Source: an uncultured Flavobacteriaceae bacterium
Lineage (GTDB): Bacteria; Bacteroidota; Bacteroidia; Flavobacteriales; Flavobacteriaceae
Direction: 5' to 3'
NCBI GenBank assembly: GCA_947494205.1
Contig: CANLUH010000005.1
Location: forward strand, 248,001-312,000
DNA: 64,000 bases
Below the pieces are notes generated by a model. It was not told where the DNA came from. It saw nothing but the letters and a program-made list of their open reading frames with translations, and made no database searches. A program made the position numbers and the translations under genes. Within the stretch, counting starts at the first letter, position 1, and each line of letters opens with the position of its first letter. This document shows, piece after piece, positions 35,974 to 44,939 of the stretch.

Positions 35974-37734
35974 TTAAAGCATTTCTTTTGCGCTTAATTG
36001 TTTTAAGTATAAATCTTTGTAGTAACCATCTGTGTTTATAAGGGTTTCGTGAGTTCCTTTTTGAACAATTTTACCCTCATCTAAAACAATAATATGGTCT
36101 GCATTTTTAGCAGAAGAGATTCTATGGCTAACAATAACCGTTGTTTTTTCGGCAGTTAATTTGTTTAAATTGTTTAATATTTTCTCTTCGGTCTCTGTAT
36201 CTACTGCAGATAAACAATCGTCGAATAATAAAATTTGTGGCGATTTAATAATAGCTCTAGCAATAGAAACACGCTGTTTCTGTCCACCTGAAAGTGTAAT
36301 GCCACGTTCTCCTAATACTGTTTCGTATTGTTTTGCAAACTTAGTAATGTTTTTATGTACTTGTGCATTTTTAGCGGCAGTTATAACTTCTTCATTGGTC
36401 GCGTCTTCTTTACCAAATTTAATGTTGTTATTTATAGTGTCGCTAAATAAAAATGCATCTTGTGGCACATAACCTGTAGCTTCTCGTAAACTATTTAAAT
36501 TAATTTGCTCTATAGAATTTCCATCTATTAAAATACTACCATTATCAATATCGTATAAACGTCCTATTAAATCAAGTATAGTAGACTTACCTGAACCAGT
36601 TTTACCTATAATAGCTATTGTTTCTCCGGAGTTTACTTTAAAGCTAATACCTTTTAAAGCATTTATATTAGTATCGTCATAGGTAAAGTGTACATCTTTA
36701 AACTCAATAGTTCCCTTAATAGTAGTTGGTGTCTCTACTGTATTAGTAATTTCGGGTTCTAATTTTAAAAACTCATTAATTCGTTTTTGGGAAGCTTCTG
36801 CCTGCTGTACAATAGACGTTACCCAACCTACTGTAGCAACTGGCCATGTTAGCATGTTTACATAAATTATAAATTCTATAATTGTACCTAAAGAAATTAA
36901 CCCTTCTATGTATTGTTTACCACCTATATATATAACTATTAAGTTACTAACACCAATAAGAAGTATCATTATTGGAAAAAAGAAAGCTTGTACACGTACT
37001 AAACTTAATTGTTTCTCTTTACTTGTTGTAGATAGCGTATTAAATTTTGCAGATGTTTGTGGTTCTATACCATAAGCTTTAATAACAGAAACACCACTAA
37101 AACTCTCTTGTGTAAAAGTAGATAGTTTAGATAGATATTCTTGTACAACTGTACTGCGTTTATGTATTTGCTTACTAATCTTGTAAATTAACACAGATAG
37201 TATAGGCAAAGGTATTACAGTATATAATGTAAGAGAGGGGGCCTGTTTATACATAAACGTTAGTGCAACGACAAATAAGGTAATGGTATTTATACTATAC
37301 ATTATAGCAGGGCCAGCGTACATTCTTACTTTACCAACATCCTCGCTAATACGATTCATTAAATCTCCAGTCCTATTTTTTTTGTAGAAATTTAAAGATA
37401 GCTTTTGGTATTGATTATAAATCTCATTTTTTAAATCGAATTCAACATAACGAGAAACGTTAATAATGGCTTGTCTCATAAAAAAGGTAAGAATACCTGC
37501 AACAACAGCAGTACCTATAATGTAAAGGATGTACTCTAATAACTCTGCTTTGTATGCTGTAAGATCTCCTGTAGAGCCTTTTTCTTGCTGTTCATTTACG
37601 ACATCTATAATAGAGCCAATTAGTTTTGGAACAAAAATTTTGAATAAATTAGATATTATAGTAATAATAATACCAATGGTTAGCTGTACTCTGTATTTAT
37701 AGAAGTATTTTCTTAAATGCTGTAATTCTTTCAT
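35974..37734 (-). CDS. ABC exporter half-transporter (membrane plus ATPase domain)
   Basis: A 586-residue fused half-transporter of the MsbA/LmrA type. Six transmembrane helices span about residues 15-310. In the nucleotide-binding domain are Walker A IIGKTGSGKST, Q loop YVPQDAF, signature LSGGQKQR, Walker B ILLFDDCLSAVD, and a switch His in VSHRI. Two copies would form the working pump for a lipid, peptide or drug; nothing nearby names the substrate. The LmrA-like sequence context (ITLSGGQKQRVSIARAI) is intact. It is divergent from the leucine dehydrogenase gene, 145 bases away, and no partner gene adjoins it. Confidence 0.93.
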   Translation of the reverse strand: MKELQHLRKYFYKYRVQLTIGIIITIISNLFKIFVPKLIGSIIDVVNEQQEKGSTGDLTAYKAELLEYILYIIGTAVVAGILTFFMRQAIINVSRYVEFDLKNEIYNQYQKLSLNFYKKNRTGDLMNRISEDVGKVRMYAGPAIMYSINTITLFVVALTFMYKQAPSLTLYTVIPLPILSVLIYKISKQIHKRSTVVQEYLSKLSTFTQESFSGVSVIKAYGIEPQTSAKFNTLSTTSKEKQLSLVRVQAFFFPIMILLIGVSNLIVIYIGGKQYIEGLISLGTIIEFIIYVNMLTWPVATVGWVTSIVQQAEASQKRINEFLKLEPEITNTVETPTTIKGTIEFKDVHFTYDDTNINALKGISFKVNSGETIAIIGKTGSGKSTILDLIGRLYDIDNGSILIDGNSIEQINLNSLREATGYVPQDAFLFSDTINNNIKFGKEDATNEEVITAAKNAQVHKNITKFAKQYETVLGERGITLSGGQKQRVSIARAIIKSPQILLFDDCLSAVDTETEEKILNNLNKLTAEKTTVIVSHRISSAKNADHIIVLDEGKIVQKGTHETLINTDGYYKDLYLKQLSAKEML

Positions 37735-37787
37735 TTACAGGTTTAAATAAATTATTTGGTTAACATTTTCTTAATTTAACACGCATA

Positions 37788-37821
37788 TTTTTGCAATAAA
37801 CCCAATATTAGGTTATTTTTG
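37788..37821 (+). promoter_or_regulatory. Promoter of the leucine-type dehydrogenase gene
   Basis: TTTTTG (37788-37793) and TATTTTTG (37814-37821) are separated by 20 bases. They match the Bacteroidota -33 TTTG and -7 TAnnTTTG elements at normal spacing. The start codon lies 58 bases downstream of the -7 element. A second TATTTTTG at 37786-37793 overlaps the -33 site. Confidence 0.7.
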
Positions 37822-37879
37822 CCCGTTGTTTTTACATAATTAGTAATTAGCAGCTTAAATTAACTTAATTAAAACTTAA

Positions 37880-38986
37880 ATGATTTCAGAAGTTATTAAC
37901 ACAAACGAATTACACAAAATAGATCCTGTTTTCGGGCAGTTATCTTTTGATGGGCACGAGCAAATTGTTTTTTGCAATGACAAAGATACAGGATTAAAAG
38001 CAATAATTGGTATACATAATACAGTATTAGGACCTGCTTTAGGAGGAACTAGAATGTGGCAATATAATAACGAATGGGAAGCATTAAATGATGTGTTGCG
38101 TTTGTCTCGTGGTATGAGTTTTAAGTCTGCAATTACAGGTTTAAATCTTGGTGGAGGAAAAGCAGTTATCATTGGAGATGCTAAAACTCAAAAAACACCA
38201 GAATTAATGAAACGTTTTGGAGAGTTTGTACATTCTTTAAGCGGAAAATATATCACTGCAGAAGATGTAGGAATGGAGACTAGTGATATGGATTTAGTTA
38301 GAGAAGTAACACCATATGTTACGGGTATTTCTGAAGAAAAAGGTGGAGCAGGTAATCCGTCGCCAATTACTGCTTATGGTGTTTTTATGGGAATGAAAGC
38401 AGCTGCTAAATATAAATTTGGAACAGATGTTCTAGAAGATAAATCAGTAATAGTTCAAGGTATCGGGCATGTTGGGGAATCTTTAGTGGAACACTTAACT
38501 AATGAAGGTGCTAAAGTTATCATTTCAGATATCAATGAAGCGCGTTTAAATGAAGTAAGCGATAAATACGGAGCAACAATTTATAGAGGAAACGATGTAT
38601 ATAGTGAAGCTGTAGATATTTACGCGCCATGTGCATTAGGAGCAACAATAAATGATGCGACAATAAACAATATTAGAGCTAAGGTAATAGCAGGAGCTGC
38701 AAATAACCAATTAGCAGACGAAAACAAGCATGGACAAATGCTTAAAGATAAAGGCATTGTTTACGCACCAGATTTCTTAATTAACGCAGGAGGAATAATT
38801 AATGTTTATGCCGAATTAGAAAACTATGGTAAAACAGAAATTATGCGTAAAACAGAAAATATTTATAATACAACATTAGAAATTTTATCTAATGCAGAAG
38901 GTAATGATGTTACAACACACCAAGCAGCATTAAATATTGCACAAGGTAGAATAGATACAAGAAAAAAAGAGAATATGAATGCTTAG
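37880..38986 (+). CDS. Glu/Leu/Phe/Val dehydrogenase, probably leucine dehydrogenase
   Basis: A 368-residue NAD-dependent amino acid dehydrogenase. The catalytic domain shows GPALGGTRMWQYNNEWEALND, LSRGMSFKSAITGLNLGGGKAV with the catalytic and substrate-binding Lys residues, then AEDVGMETSDMDLV. The Rossmann domain follows (VQGIGHVGESLVEHLTNEGA, then ISDINEARL). Length and the GGTRM and GLNLGGGKA motifs point to the Leu/Phe/Val group rather than glutamate dehydrogenase, which is about 450 residues. The enzyme would convert branched-chain amino acids to keto acids, supplying precursors for branched fatty acids common in flavobacteria. A promoter precedes the gene and a terminator follows it. 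Confidence 0.9.
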   Translation: MISEVINTNELHKIDPVFGQLSFDGHEQIVFCNDKDTGLKAIIGIHNTVLGPALGGTRMWQYNNEWEALNDVLRLSRGMSFKSAITGLNLGGGKAVIIGDAKTQKTPELMKRFGEFVHSLSGKYITAEDVGMETSDMDLVREVTPYVTGISEEKGGAGNPSPITAYGVFMGMKAAAKYKFGTDVLEDKSVIVQGIGHVGESLVEHLTNEGAKVIISDINEARLNEVSDKYGATIYRGNDVYSEAVDIYAPCALGATINDATINNIRAKVIAGAANNQLADENKHGQMLKDKGIVYAPDFLINAGGIINVYAELENYGKTEIMRKTENIYNTTLEILSNAEGNDVTTHQAALNIAQGRIDTRKKENMNA

Positions 38987-39013
38987 GTAATTCATAAAAA
39001 GACTATTTTTGCA

Positions 39014-39046
39014 GGGCGAAAGTTAAATTAACTTTTGCCCTTTTTT
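39014..39046 (+). terminator. Terminator after the leucine-type dehydrogenase gene
   Basis: GGGCGAAAGTTAA (39014-39026) pairs with TTAACTTTTGCCC (39028-39040) with one wobble pair, followed by six T's (39041-39046). A TATTTTTG box at 39004-39011 sits just before the stem, so this hairpin could also lie at the 5' end of a nusB transcript. Confidence 0.8.
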
Positions 39047-39086
39047 AATGACTATATATATTAAAAGTTAAAAGTTCTTTGTAAAC

Positions 39087-40031
39087 ATGTTAAGTAGAAG
39101 ACACATTAGAGTAAAAGTTATGCAAGTGCTGTATGCATTTAAAGGTACAGAAAGTGACGATTTTGTGAAAGATCAAAAATTCTTACTCTACAGTATAGAT
39201 AATATGTACAACTTGTACCTATTATTAATCTCTTTAATGATAGAGGTGCAGAAACGAGCAGAAAATCATTTAACAAAAACACAAAATAAACACTTAGCAA
39301 CAAAGGAAGAAAAAAATCCCAACCGTAAGTTTTTAAACAATGAAGTTTTACAGATGCTTAAAAATAATGAGCAACTGCAAGCTAAATTTGAAGCGCATAA
39401 TATTAGAAATTGGGAATTAGATAATGAATATGTAGAACTTATATTTAGAGCAATATTAAATAGCGACATATATAAAACATATTTAGAAACAAGAACCTCT
39501 AACTTTAAAGAAGATAAAGAGTTTTTAATAGATGTTTTTAAAGAAATTATAGCGCCTAACGAAAAGTTATATGATTATTTAGAGGATAAAAACCTAACAT
39601 GGTTAGACGATTTACCAACTGTTAACACAGCAATATTAAAACTGTTACGTAAGGTAAAACCAAATTCTGATCAATTTCATTTTTTACCAAAACTCTATAA
39701 AGATTTAGATGATAAGCAATTTGCAATAGATTTGTTTAGAAAAACATTGCTAAATCAAACAGCACTTAATAAAGAAATTGAAAATAAAACGACTAATTGG
39801 GATGCCGATCGTATAGCTTTATTAGATAAAGTGCTACTTAGAATGGGAGTAAGTGAGTTAAAAAACTTCCCATCTATACCAACAAAAGTAACTATAAACG
39901 AGTATTTAGAAATTTCAAAAGAATACTCTACACCAAAGAGTAGTATTTTTATAAATGGTATTTTAGATAAGCTAGTAAAAGATTACCAAGAGTCGGGTAA
40001 ATTAAATAAAGTGGGTAGGGGCTTGATGTAA
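39087..40031 (+). CDS. nusB: Transcription antitermination protein NusB, long Bacteroidota form
   Basis: The 314-residue protein begins MLSRRHIRVKVMQVLYAFKG, the classic NusB start, and ends with the NusB core (NWDADRIALLDKVLLRMGVSELKN, then VTINEYLEISKEYSTPKSSIFINGILDKL). Between them is a long insertion of about 170 mostly helical residues, the usual form in Bacteroidota and about double the length of E. coli NusB. NusB with NusE binds boxA RNA to prevent premature termination of rRNA transcription. It is followed after 64 bases by a DUF1573 lipoprotein gene and yajC, a common flavobacterial arrangement. Confidence 0.95.
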   Translation: MLSRRHIRVKVMQVLYAFKGTESDDFVKDQKFLLYSIDNMYNLYLLLISLMIEVQKRAENHLTKTQNKHLATKEEKNPNRKFLNNEVLQMLKNNEQLQAKFEAHNIRNWELDNEYVELIFRAILNSDIYKTYLETRTSNFKEDKEFLIDVFKEIIAPNEKLYDYLEDKNLTWLDDLPTVNTAILKLLRKVKPNSDQFHFLPKLYKDLDDKQFAIDLFRKTLLNQTALNKEIENKTTNWDADRIALLDKVLLRMGVSELKNFPSIPTKVTINEYLEISKEYSTPKSSIFINGILDKLVKDYQESGKLNKVGRGLM

Positions 40032-40053
40032 ATAAAAATTATTATTATTTTTA
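40023..40053 (+). promoter_or_regulatory. Possible promoter upstream of the DUF1573-yajC pair
   Basis: A TTG at 40023-40025 and TATTTTTA at 40046-40053 are 20 bases apart; the -7 box has A in place of the final G. It overlaps the nusB stop and lies 43 bases before the ATG at 40096. Plausible but weaker than the 37788 and 55045 promoters. Confidence 0.4.
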
Positions 40054-40095
40054 CACCCCTAAGTTTAACAAATATTAAAATTTAATAAAAAGATT

Positions 40096-40590
40096 ATGAA
40101 AAAAGTAGTACTAGTATTAAGTGCAATTTGTATGGTGGCATTTACATCATGTAAAGAAGATGCAGCAGCAGCAATAGATGATAGTAAAGTTGCAGCAGCG
40201 GCAGATAGAGATGCAAATGCATCTAATTTTCCAGTAATACAATTCGATAAAGTAGATCACGATTTTGGAGAAATATTAGCAGGAACAAATGTTGAAACAG
40301 TATTTAACTATACTAACACAGGAAAATCACCTTTAGTAATTACAGATATTAAAAGTTCTTGTGGATGTACAATTCCTAAAGATTGGACTAGAGAGCCTTT
40401 AGCACCAGGAGCATCAGGAAGTTTTACAGTTAAATTTAACGGTAAAGGAGCTAATAAAGTTTCTAAAACAGTTACAGTAACTGCAAATACAGAAAAAGGA
40501 AGAGAAACAGTAAGAATCTCTGCTTTTGTTAAGCCAGATCCAAACGCTCCTAAAAAAGCAGTACCAGCTGCTTCACCTGTAATTAAATAA
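40096..40590 (+). CDS. DUF1573-domain lipoprotein
   Basis: The 164-residue protein has the lipoprotein signal MKKVVLVLSAICMVAFTSC, with lipidation expected at Cys19. A low-complexity Ala/Asp-rich linker is followed by one DUF1573 immunoglobulin-like domain: FDKVDHDFGEILAGTNVETVFNY, then PLVITDIKSSCGCTIPKDW, LAPGASGSFTVKFNGKG. The paired SCGCT Cys are the family hallmark. A Pro/Ala-rich tail ends the protein. DUF1573 proteins are numerous in Bacteroidota, with a proposed but unproved envelope role. The stop is 2 bases before yajC, so the two are cotranscribed. Confidence 0.88.
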   Translation: MKKVVLVLSAICMVAFTSCKEDAAAAIDDSKVAAAADRDANASNFPVIQFDKVDHDFGEILAGTNVETVFNYTNTGKSPLVITDIKSSCGCTIPKDWTREPLAPGASGSFTVKFNGKGANKVSKTVTVTANTEKGRETVRISAFVKPDPNAPKKAVPAASPVIK

Positions 40591-40592
40591 TA

Positions 40593-40877
40593 ATGGGAGG
40601 AATAATGGACTTTCTACCATTCATTGCGATGTTTGGTGTGATATATTTCTTAATGATAGTACCGCAAAGAAAACGTGCTAAAAATGAGAAACAGTTTGCT
40701 TCAAATTTGAAGCGTGGAGATAAAGTAATTACCAAAAGTGGAATGCATGGTAAAATAGCAGAGCTAAACGATAAAGATAATAGTTGTGTTGTAGAAACTA
40801 TGGCAGGAAAAATCAAATTTGATCGTTCTGCAATTTCTATGGAAATGAGTAAAAGCTTAAATGCTCCAGCAAAATAA
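40593..40877 (+). CDS. yajC: Preprotein translocase accessory subunit YajC
   Basis: The 94-residue protein has a single N-terminal membrane helix (FLPFIAMFGVIYFLMIVPQRKR) ending in the Pro-Gln-Arg-Lys-Arg signature of YajC. A cytoplasmic domain follows: ASNLKRGDKVITKSGMHGKIAEL, then VETMAGKIKFDRSAI. YajC accompanies SecDF at the Sec translocon. A second ATG at 40605 is preceded by a GGGAGG Shine-Dalgarno-like tract (40595-40600), unusual here, so the true start may be 40605 (MDFLPF). A strong terminator follows. Confidence 0.93.
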   Translation: MGGIMDFLPFIAMFGVIYFLMIVPQRKRAKNEKQFASNLKRGDKVITKSGMHGKIAELNDKDNSCVVETMAGKIKFDRSAISMEMSKSLNAPAK

Positions 40878-40902
40878 ATTAGAATTAAATTCTATATAAT
40901 TT

Positions 40903-40934
40903 AAAAAGCTTCCTAAATATAGGAAGCTTTTTTT
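40903..40934 (+). terminator. Terminator after yajC
   Basis: AAAAAGCTTCCT (40903-40914) pairs with AGGAAGCTTTTT (40921-40932) around a six-base loop; extra T's follow. It ends the nusB-DUF1573-yajC stretch. Confidence 0.85.
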
Positions 40935-41157
40935 ATGCGCTAAAAATACCAGTAACTATATTAAGTCTTTTGTTATATTAAATAGTACTACTGTAAGCTT
41001 TTATCATATACTTCATTTAAAAGTAATAAAATACTACAATAAACATATAAAATAGTATTATCTATAATAGATATCTTAGAGCCATAGTACAATTCTAATA
41101 AATTACCCAAGTAAACAAAGTATTTGGAATTCTTTAATTAAAATATATAAAAGCACT

Positions 41158-42183
41158 ATGAGTTTAAAAAAACGTCGTATAGCCTTTAAAAATAAAGGTT
41201 TTGCTATTGCGTTAATTCTATTCACAACTTCTTTATTAACTATGTTAAGTTGTAAAACCAAAGAGCAAGTTGAAGAAAAAACAGTAACACTATCTAATCC
41301 TTTAACTCCAAAAATAGAGTATGAAATAGAATCTTTGCTTGGAGAAGGTGCATTTTGGAACTATAAAACGAAAGAATTGTATTGGATTGATATAGAGGGG
41401 AAACAACTACACATTTATAACCCAGAAACAAAACAAAATAAATCGTTTACTACTCCCTCTAGAATAGGAACTGTTGTACCGCATAATGAAACAGAAGCTA
41501 TTGTAGCGTTAGAAGATGGTATTTATAATTTAGATTTAAATACAGGTGTTACAAATATACTGTCTGATGTAGAGCATAGTGTAACAGAAAATAGATTTAA
41601 TGATGGTAAATGTGATCCATCTGGGAATTTATGGGTGGGTTCAATGCATTATGCGCAAACTGCACCAAAAGCTAATCTGTATAAAATAGATGCTAAAGGT
41701 AATTCTGAGAAAATGCTAGATAATATTACCATTTCTAATGGTATAGTATGGACATCGGATGCTAAAACTATGTACTACATAGATACACCAACTGGGAATA
41801 TTAGAGCATTCGATTTTGACAAAAATGATAATACTATATCAAATGAAAGAGTTGCGGTTAAAGTGCCAACTACATTGGGTTACCCAGATGGTATGGCAAT
41901 AGATGAAGAAAATATGCTATGGGTTGGGCTCTGGAATGGAAATGCTGTTGTAAGGTTTAACCCTATTACTGGAGAGGTGATTTCAAAAATAGAAGTACCT
42001 GCACACAATGTTACTTCGTGTGCTTTTGGAGGAGATAATCTTGATGTTTTATACATAACAACAGCGAGTATAGATATGACAGATGAAGAGAAAAAACAAT
42101 ATCCATTAGCTGGATCTCTATTTAAAGTAAAACCAGGAGTTAAAGGGGTGAAAAGTACCTTTTTTGGAACTCAAACTAATTAA
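41158..42183 (+). CDS. SMP-30/gluconolactonase-family lipoprotein
   Basis: The 341-residue protein begins with a lipoprotein signal (hydrophobic FAIALILFTTSLLTMLSC; lipidation at Cys32). The mature part is a six-bladed SMP-30/regucalcin propeller: LLGEGAFWN holds the first metal-ligand Glu, NDGKCDPSGNLWVGSM the Asn/Asp cluster, ISNGIVW the central Asn, and YPDGMAIDEENMLWVGLW the catalytic Asp. These enzymes hydrolyse sugar lactones such as gluconolactone. As the first gene of the gluconate operon it would open the lactone made by periplasmic sugar oxidation before GntP imports gluconate. The next gene starts 13 bases after its stop. Confidence 0.9.
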   Translation: MSLKKRRIAFKNKGFAIALILFTTSLLTMLSCKTKEQVEEKTVTLSNPLTPKIEYEIESLLGEGAFWNYKTKELYWIDIEGKQLHIYNPETKQNKSFTTPSRIGTVVPHNETEAIVALEDGIYNLDLNTGVTNILSDVEHSVTENRFNDGKCDPSGNLWVGSMHYAQTAPKANLYKIDAKGNSEKMLDNITISNGIVWTSDAKTMYYIDTPTGNIRAFDFDKNDNTISNERVAVKVPTTLGYPDGMAIDEENMLWVGLWNGNAVVRFNPITGEVISKIEVPAHNVTSCAFGGDNLDVLYITTASIDMTDEEKKQYPLAGSLFKVKPGVKGVKSTFFGTQTN

Positions 42184-42196
42184 AAAGAAAAATGTA

Positions 42197-44443
42197 ATGA
42201 AAACAGCAAAGCTATATAGTTTTTTTATACTTGCATTAATTGGTTGTATTAATACACTTAATGCTCAATTAGATGAGAAAACAGAAACGAAGATAACAGA
42301 GATTATATCTAAAATGACCTTAGATCAAAAAATAGGTCAGTTAGCACTTCGTGGCACTTCAAGTAGGACTAAGGTTTTACCAGAGCAATTAAAACAAGAT
42401 GTAAGAGATGGAAAAGTAGGAGCGTTTTTAAATGTAATGAAAACCGATTATGTAGACGAATTACAAACTATTGCAGTAAAAGAAAGCGCGTTAGGGATTC
42501 CTTTAGTCTTTTCGCGAGACGTTATACATGGATTTAAAACTATTTTTCCAATACCGTTAGGCTTGGCAGCCTCTTGGGATGCGGAAACAGCAAAAACATC
42601 TGCTAGGGTTTCAGCAATAGAAGGCTCGTCTTTTGGTGTGCGTTGGACGTTTGCTCCAATGTTAGACATAGCAAGGGATAGTCGTTGGGGACGTATAGCG
42701 GAATCTCCTGGAGAAGATCCTTACTTAGCTTCTGTATTAGCAAAAGCATATGTTGAAGGATTTCAGACAGATAATTTAGCGGATCAAACAGCGATGGCAT
42801 CTTGTGCTAAACACTTTATAGGTTATGGAGCAGCAATAGGAGGTAGAGACTATAATACAGCAATAATTCACGAACCTTTATTAAGGAATGTATATTTAAA
42901 ACCTTTTGAAGCAGCAATAGAAGCAGGAGCGCCAACGGTAATGACATCATTTAACGAAGTAAATGGTGTGCCGGCATCTGGTAATAAATGGTTGCTTTCT
43001 GATGTGTTAAGAAAAGAAATGAACTTTAATGGCTTTGTAGTAAGTGATTGGGATTCTGTTATAGAAATGATTGCACATGGTTATGCAGCAGACGAAAAAC
43101 ACGCCGCAGAGTTAGCCTTAAATGCGGGGTTAGATATGGAGATGACGAGCAAGTCTTACGATAATCATGTAAAAGCATTATTAAAAGAGGGAAAAGTAAA
43201 AGAAGAACAAATAGACTTTTTAGTACGTAACATCTTGAGGATAAAATTTCAATTAAATTTATTTGAAAAGCCGTACCGATTAAAATCTCACACAGGAAAC
43301 CTTTATGCGCCAGAACATCTAGCAAAAGCAAAAGCTGCTGCAATAAAAAGTTCGGTATTATTAAAAAACGAAAACAATACATTGCCATTAGCAGCAACAA
43401 CAAAAGTAGCTGTGATTGGGCCTTTAGCAGATGCACCAAGAGAACAATTAGGAACTTGGACCTTCGATGGAGAAAAAGAGCATTCTGTAACACCTTTACA
43501 AGCTTTTACAGATGCAAAAGCATCATTTACATTTGTAAAAGCACTAACACATAGTAGAGATCAATCTGAGAAAAAATTTGAAGCAGCAGTTAAAGCAGCA
43601 GAACAATCAGATGTCGTTGTCGTCTTTGCAGGAGAGGAAGCAATACTGTCTGGAGAAGCGCATAGTAGAGCAAATATAGATTTGCCAGGAGCGCAAGAAG
43701 CGTTAATAAAAGCAGTAGCTAAAACAGGAAAGCCAGTAGTGTTAGTCATTATGGCTGGAAGACCAATAACAATAACTAATATAATAGACGATGTAGATAC
43801 AGTGCTAATGGCATGGCATCCAGGAACAATGGCTGGGCCTGCGTTATATGATATTATTTATGGAAAAAGTGAGCCGCAAGGACGGTTACCAGTAACATGG
43901 CCAAAAACGTCTGGTCAGTTACCCTTATTTTACAACCATAAAAATACAGGAAGACCATCTAGTGTAGAAAGTTTCGTGCAAATGGATGATATTCCAGTTG
44001 GTGCATGGCAAAGCTCTTTAGGGAATACTACACATTATTTAGATGCAGGATTTACACCACATTTCCCATTTGGATATGGGTTAGGTTATACAACATTTGC
44101 GTTAAGTAATTTAAAGTTATCTAAAACAGAACTAACCAAAGCGGAAACTTTAGAAGTAACAGTATCTATAAAAAATACAGGAGACAGAGCAGGAGAGGAA
44201 GTTGTACAATTGTACATTCAAGATAAAGTAGGAAGTTTAACACGTCCTGTTAGAGAGTTAAAACGCTTTAAACGTGTAAAATTGAATAAAGGAGAAACTA
44301 AAACTGTTTCATTTTCTATTGCAGCAAAAGATTTAGAATTTGTAAATAATACAATGAAATCGGTATTAGAATCAGGAGAATTCAATATTTATGTAGGGCA
44401 GCATTCGGCATCTGGACTCATGGCAACGTTTACTTTGAAATAA
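42197..44443 (+). CDS. Glycoside hydrolase family 3 beta-glucosidase (BglX type), secreted
   Basis: A 748-residue protein read from the ATG at 42197 (MKTAKLYSFFILALIGCINTLNAQ, a signal peptide). An upstream in-frame start would overlap the lactonase gene and hide this signal. The N-terminal TIM-barrel domain has IPLVFSRDVIHGFKTIFPIP, the KHF motif and the nucleophile Asp in GFVVSDWDSV. The second domain includes GEEAILSGEAHSRANIDLPG with the acid/base region and MAWHPGTMAGPALYDI. A C-terminal fibronectin-type domain (VQLYIQDKVGSLTRPVREL) follows. The enzyme removes terminal beta-D-glucose units in the periplasm. Its operon position between the lactonase and gluconokinase suggests it supplies glucose to the pathway. 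A second GH3 enzyme lies at 51475-53802. Confidence 0.94.
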   Translation: MKTAKLYSFFILALIGCINTLNAQLDEKTETKITEIISKMTLDQKIGQLALRGTSSRTKVLPEQLKQDVRDGKVGAFLNVMKTDYVDELQTIAVKESALGIPLVFSRDVIHGFKTIFPIPLGLAASWDAETAKTSARVSAIEGSSFGVRWTFAPMLDIARDSRWGRIAESPGEDPYLASVLAKAYVEGFQTDNLADQTAMASCAKHFIGYGAAIGGRDYNTAIIHEPLLRNVYLKPFEAAIEAGAPTVMTSFNEVNGVPASGNKWLLSDVLRKEMNFNGFVVSDWDSVIEMIAHGYAADEKHAAELALNAGLDMEMTSKSYDNHVKALLKEGKVKEEQIDFLVRNILRIKFQLNLFEKPYRLKSHTGNLYAPEHLAKAKAAAIKSSVLLKNENNTLPLAATTKVAVIGPLADAPREQLGTWTFDGEKEHSVTPLQAFTDAKASFTFVKALTHSRDQSEKKFEAAVKAAEQSDVVVVFAGEEAILSGEAHSRANIDLPGAQEALIKAVAKTGKPVVLVIMAGRPITITNIIDDVDTVLMAWHPGTMAGPALYDIIYGKSEPQGRLPVTWPKTSGQLPLFYNHKNTGRPSSVESFVQMDDIPVGAWQSSLGNTTHYLDAGFTPHFPFGYGLGYTTFALSNLKLSKTELTKAETLEVTVSIKNTGDRAGEEVVQLYIQDKVGSLTRPVRELKRFKRVKLNKGETKTVSFSIAAKDLEFVNNTMKSVLESGEFNIYVGQHSASGLMATFTLK

Positions 44444-44450
44444 TAAGTAG

Positions 44451-44939
44451 ATGATAATAATTGTAATGGGAGTTAGTGGTAGTGGAAAAACAACAATAGG
44501 AGAGCAGCTAGCTAAAAAACTAGAATTACCATATTATGATGCAGACGATTTTCATCCGCAAACTAATATAGATAAAATGAAGAGCGGTTTGCCTTTAAAT
44601 GACAATGATAGAAAACCGTGGCTACTTACTTTGGCTAAAGAATTGTCACTTTGGGAGCAAAAAAAAGGAGCCGTTTTAGCTTGTTCTGCGCTTAAAGAAA
44701 CGTATAGAACACTTTTAATGTCTCAATCTAAAAAGATAGAATGGGTTTATTTGTCAGGAACATTTAATGTTATTAAATCAAGACTAGAAAGTAGAGCTGG
44801 GCATTTTATGAAATCAGACTTGCTACAATCGCAATTTGACGCATTAGAAGTGCCAAATTATGGAATACATGTAACAATTGACAATACACCGCTGCAAATT
44901 ATTAATACAATAACCGAAAAATTAAAACATAATGAGTAA
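44451..44939 (+). CDS. gntK: Gluconokinase
   Basis: The 162-residue P-loop kinase of the GntK family starts MIIIVMGVSGSGKTTIGEQLAKK with Walker A GVSGSGKT. It also has YYDADDFHPQTNIDKMKSG with the gluconate-binding DADDFHP motif, LNDNDRKPWL, VLACSALKETYR and the SRAGHFMKSDLLQSQF lid. It phosphorylates gluconate to 6-phosphogluconate. The gene starts 7 bases after the GH3 stop and its end overlaps the gnd start by 8 bases, a clear sign of translational coupling with the enzyme that uses its product. Confidence 0.95.
   Translation: MIIIVMGVSGSGKTTIGEQLAKKLELPYYDADDFHPQTNIDKMKSGLPLNDNDRKPWLLTLAKELSLWEQKKGAVLACSALKETYRTLLMSQSKKIEWVYLSGTFNVIKSRLESRAGHFMKSDLLQSQFDALEVPNYGIHVTIDNTPLQIINTITEKLKHNE

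Noticed and set aside
39004-39011. TATTTTTG as the nusB promoter
   Set aside because: A -7 match, but there is no -33 element at the right distance and the transcript would start inside the terminator hairpin; left unassigned.
42164-42196. Upstream start of the first GH3 gene
   Set aside because: It would overlap the lactonase gene by 20 bases and place 11 charged residues before a clear signal peptide.
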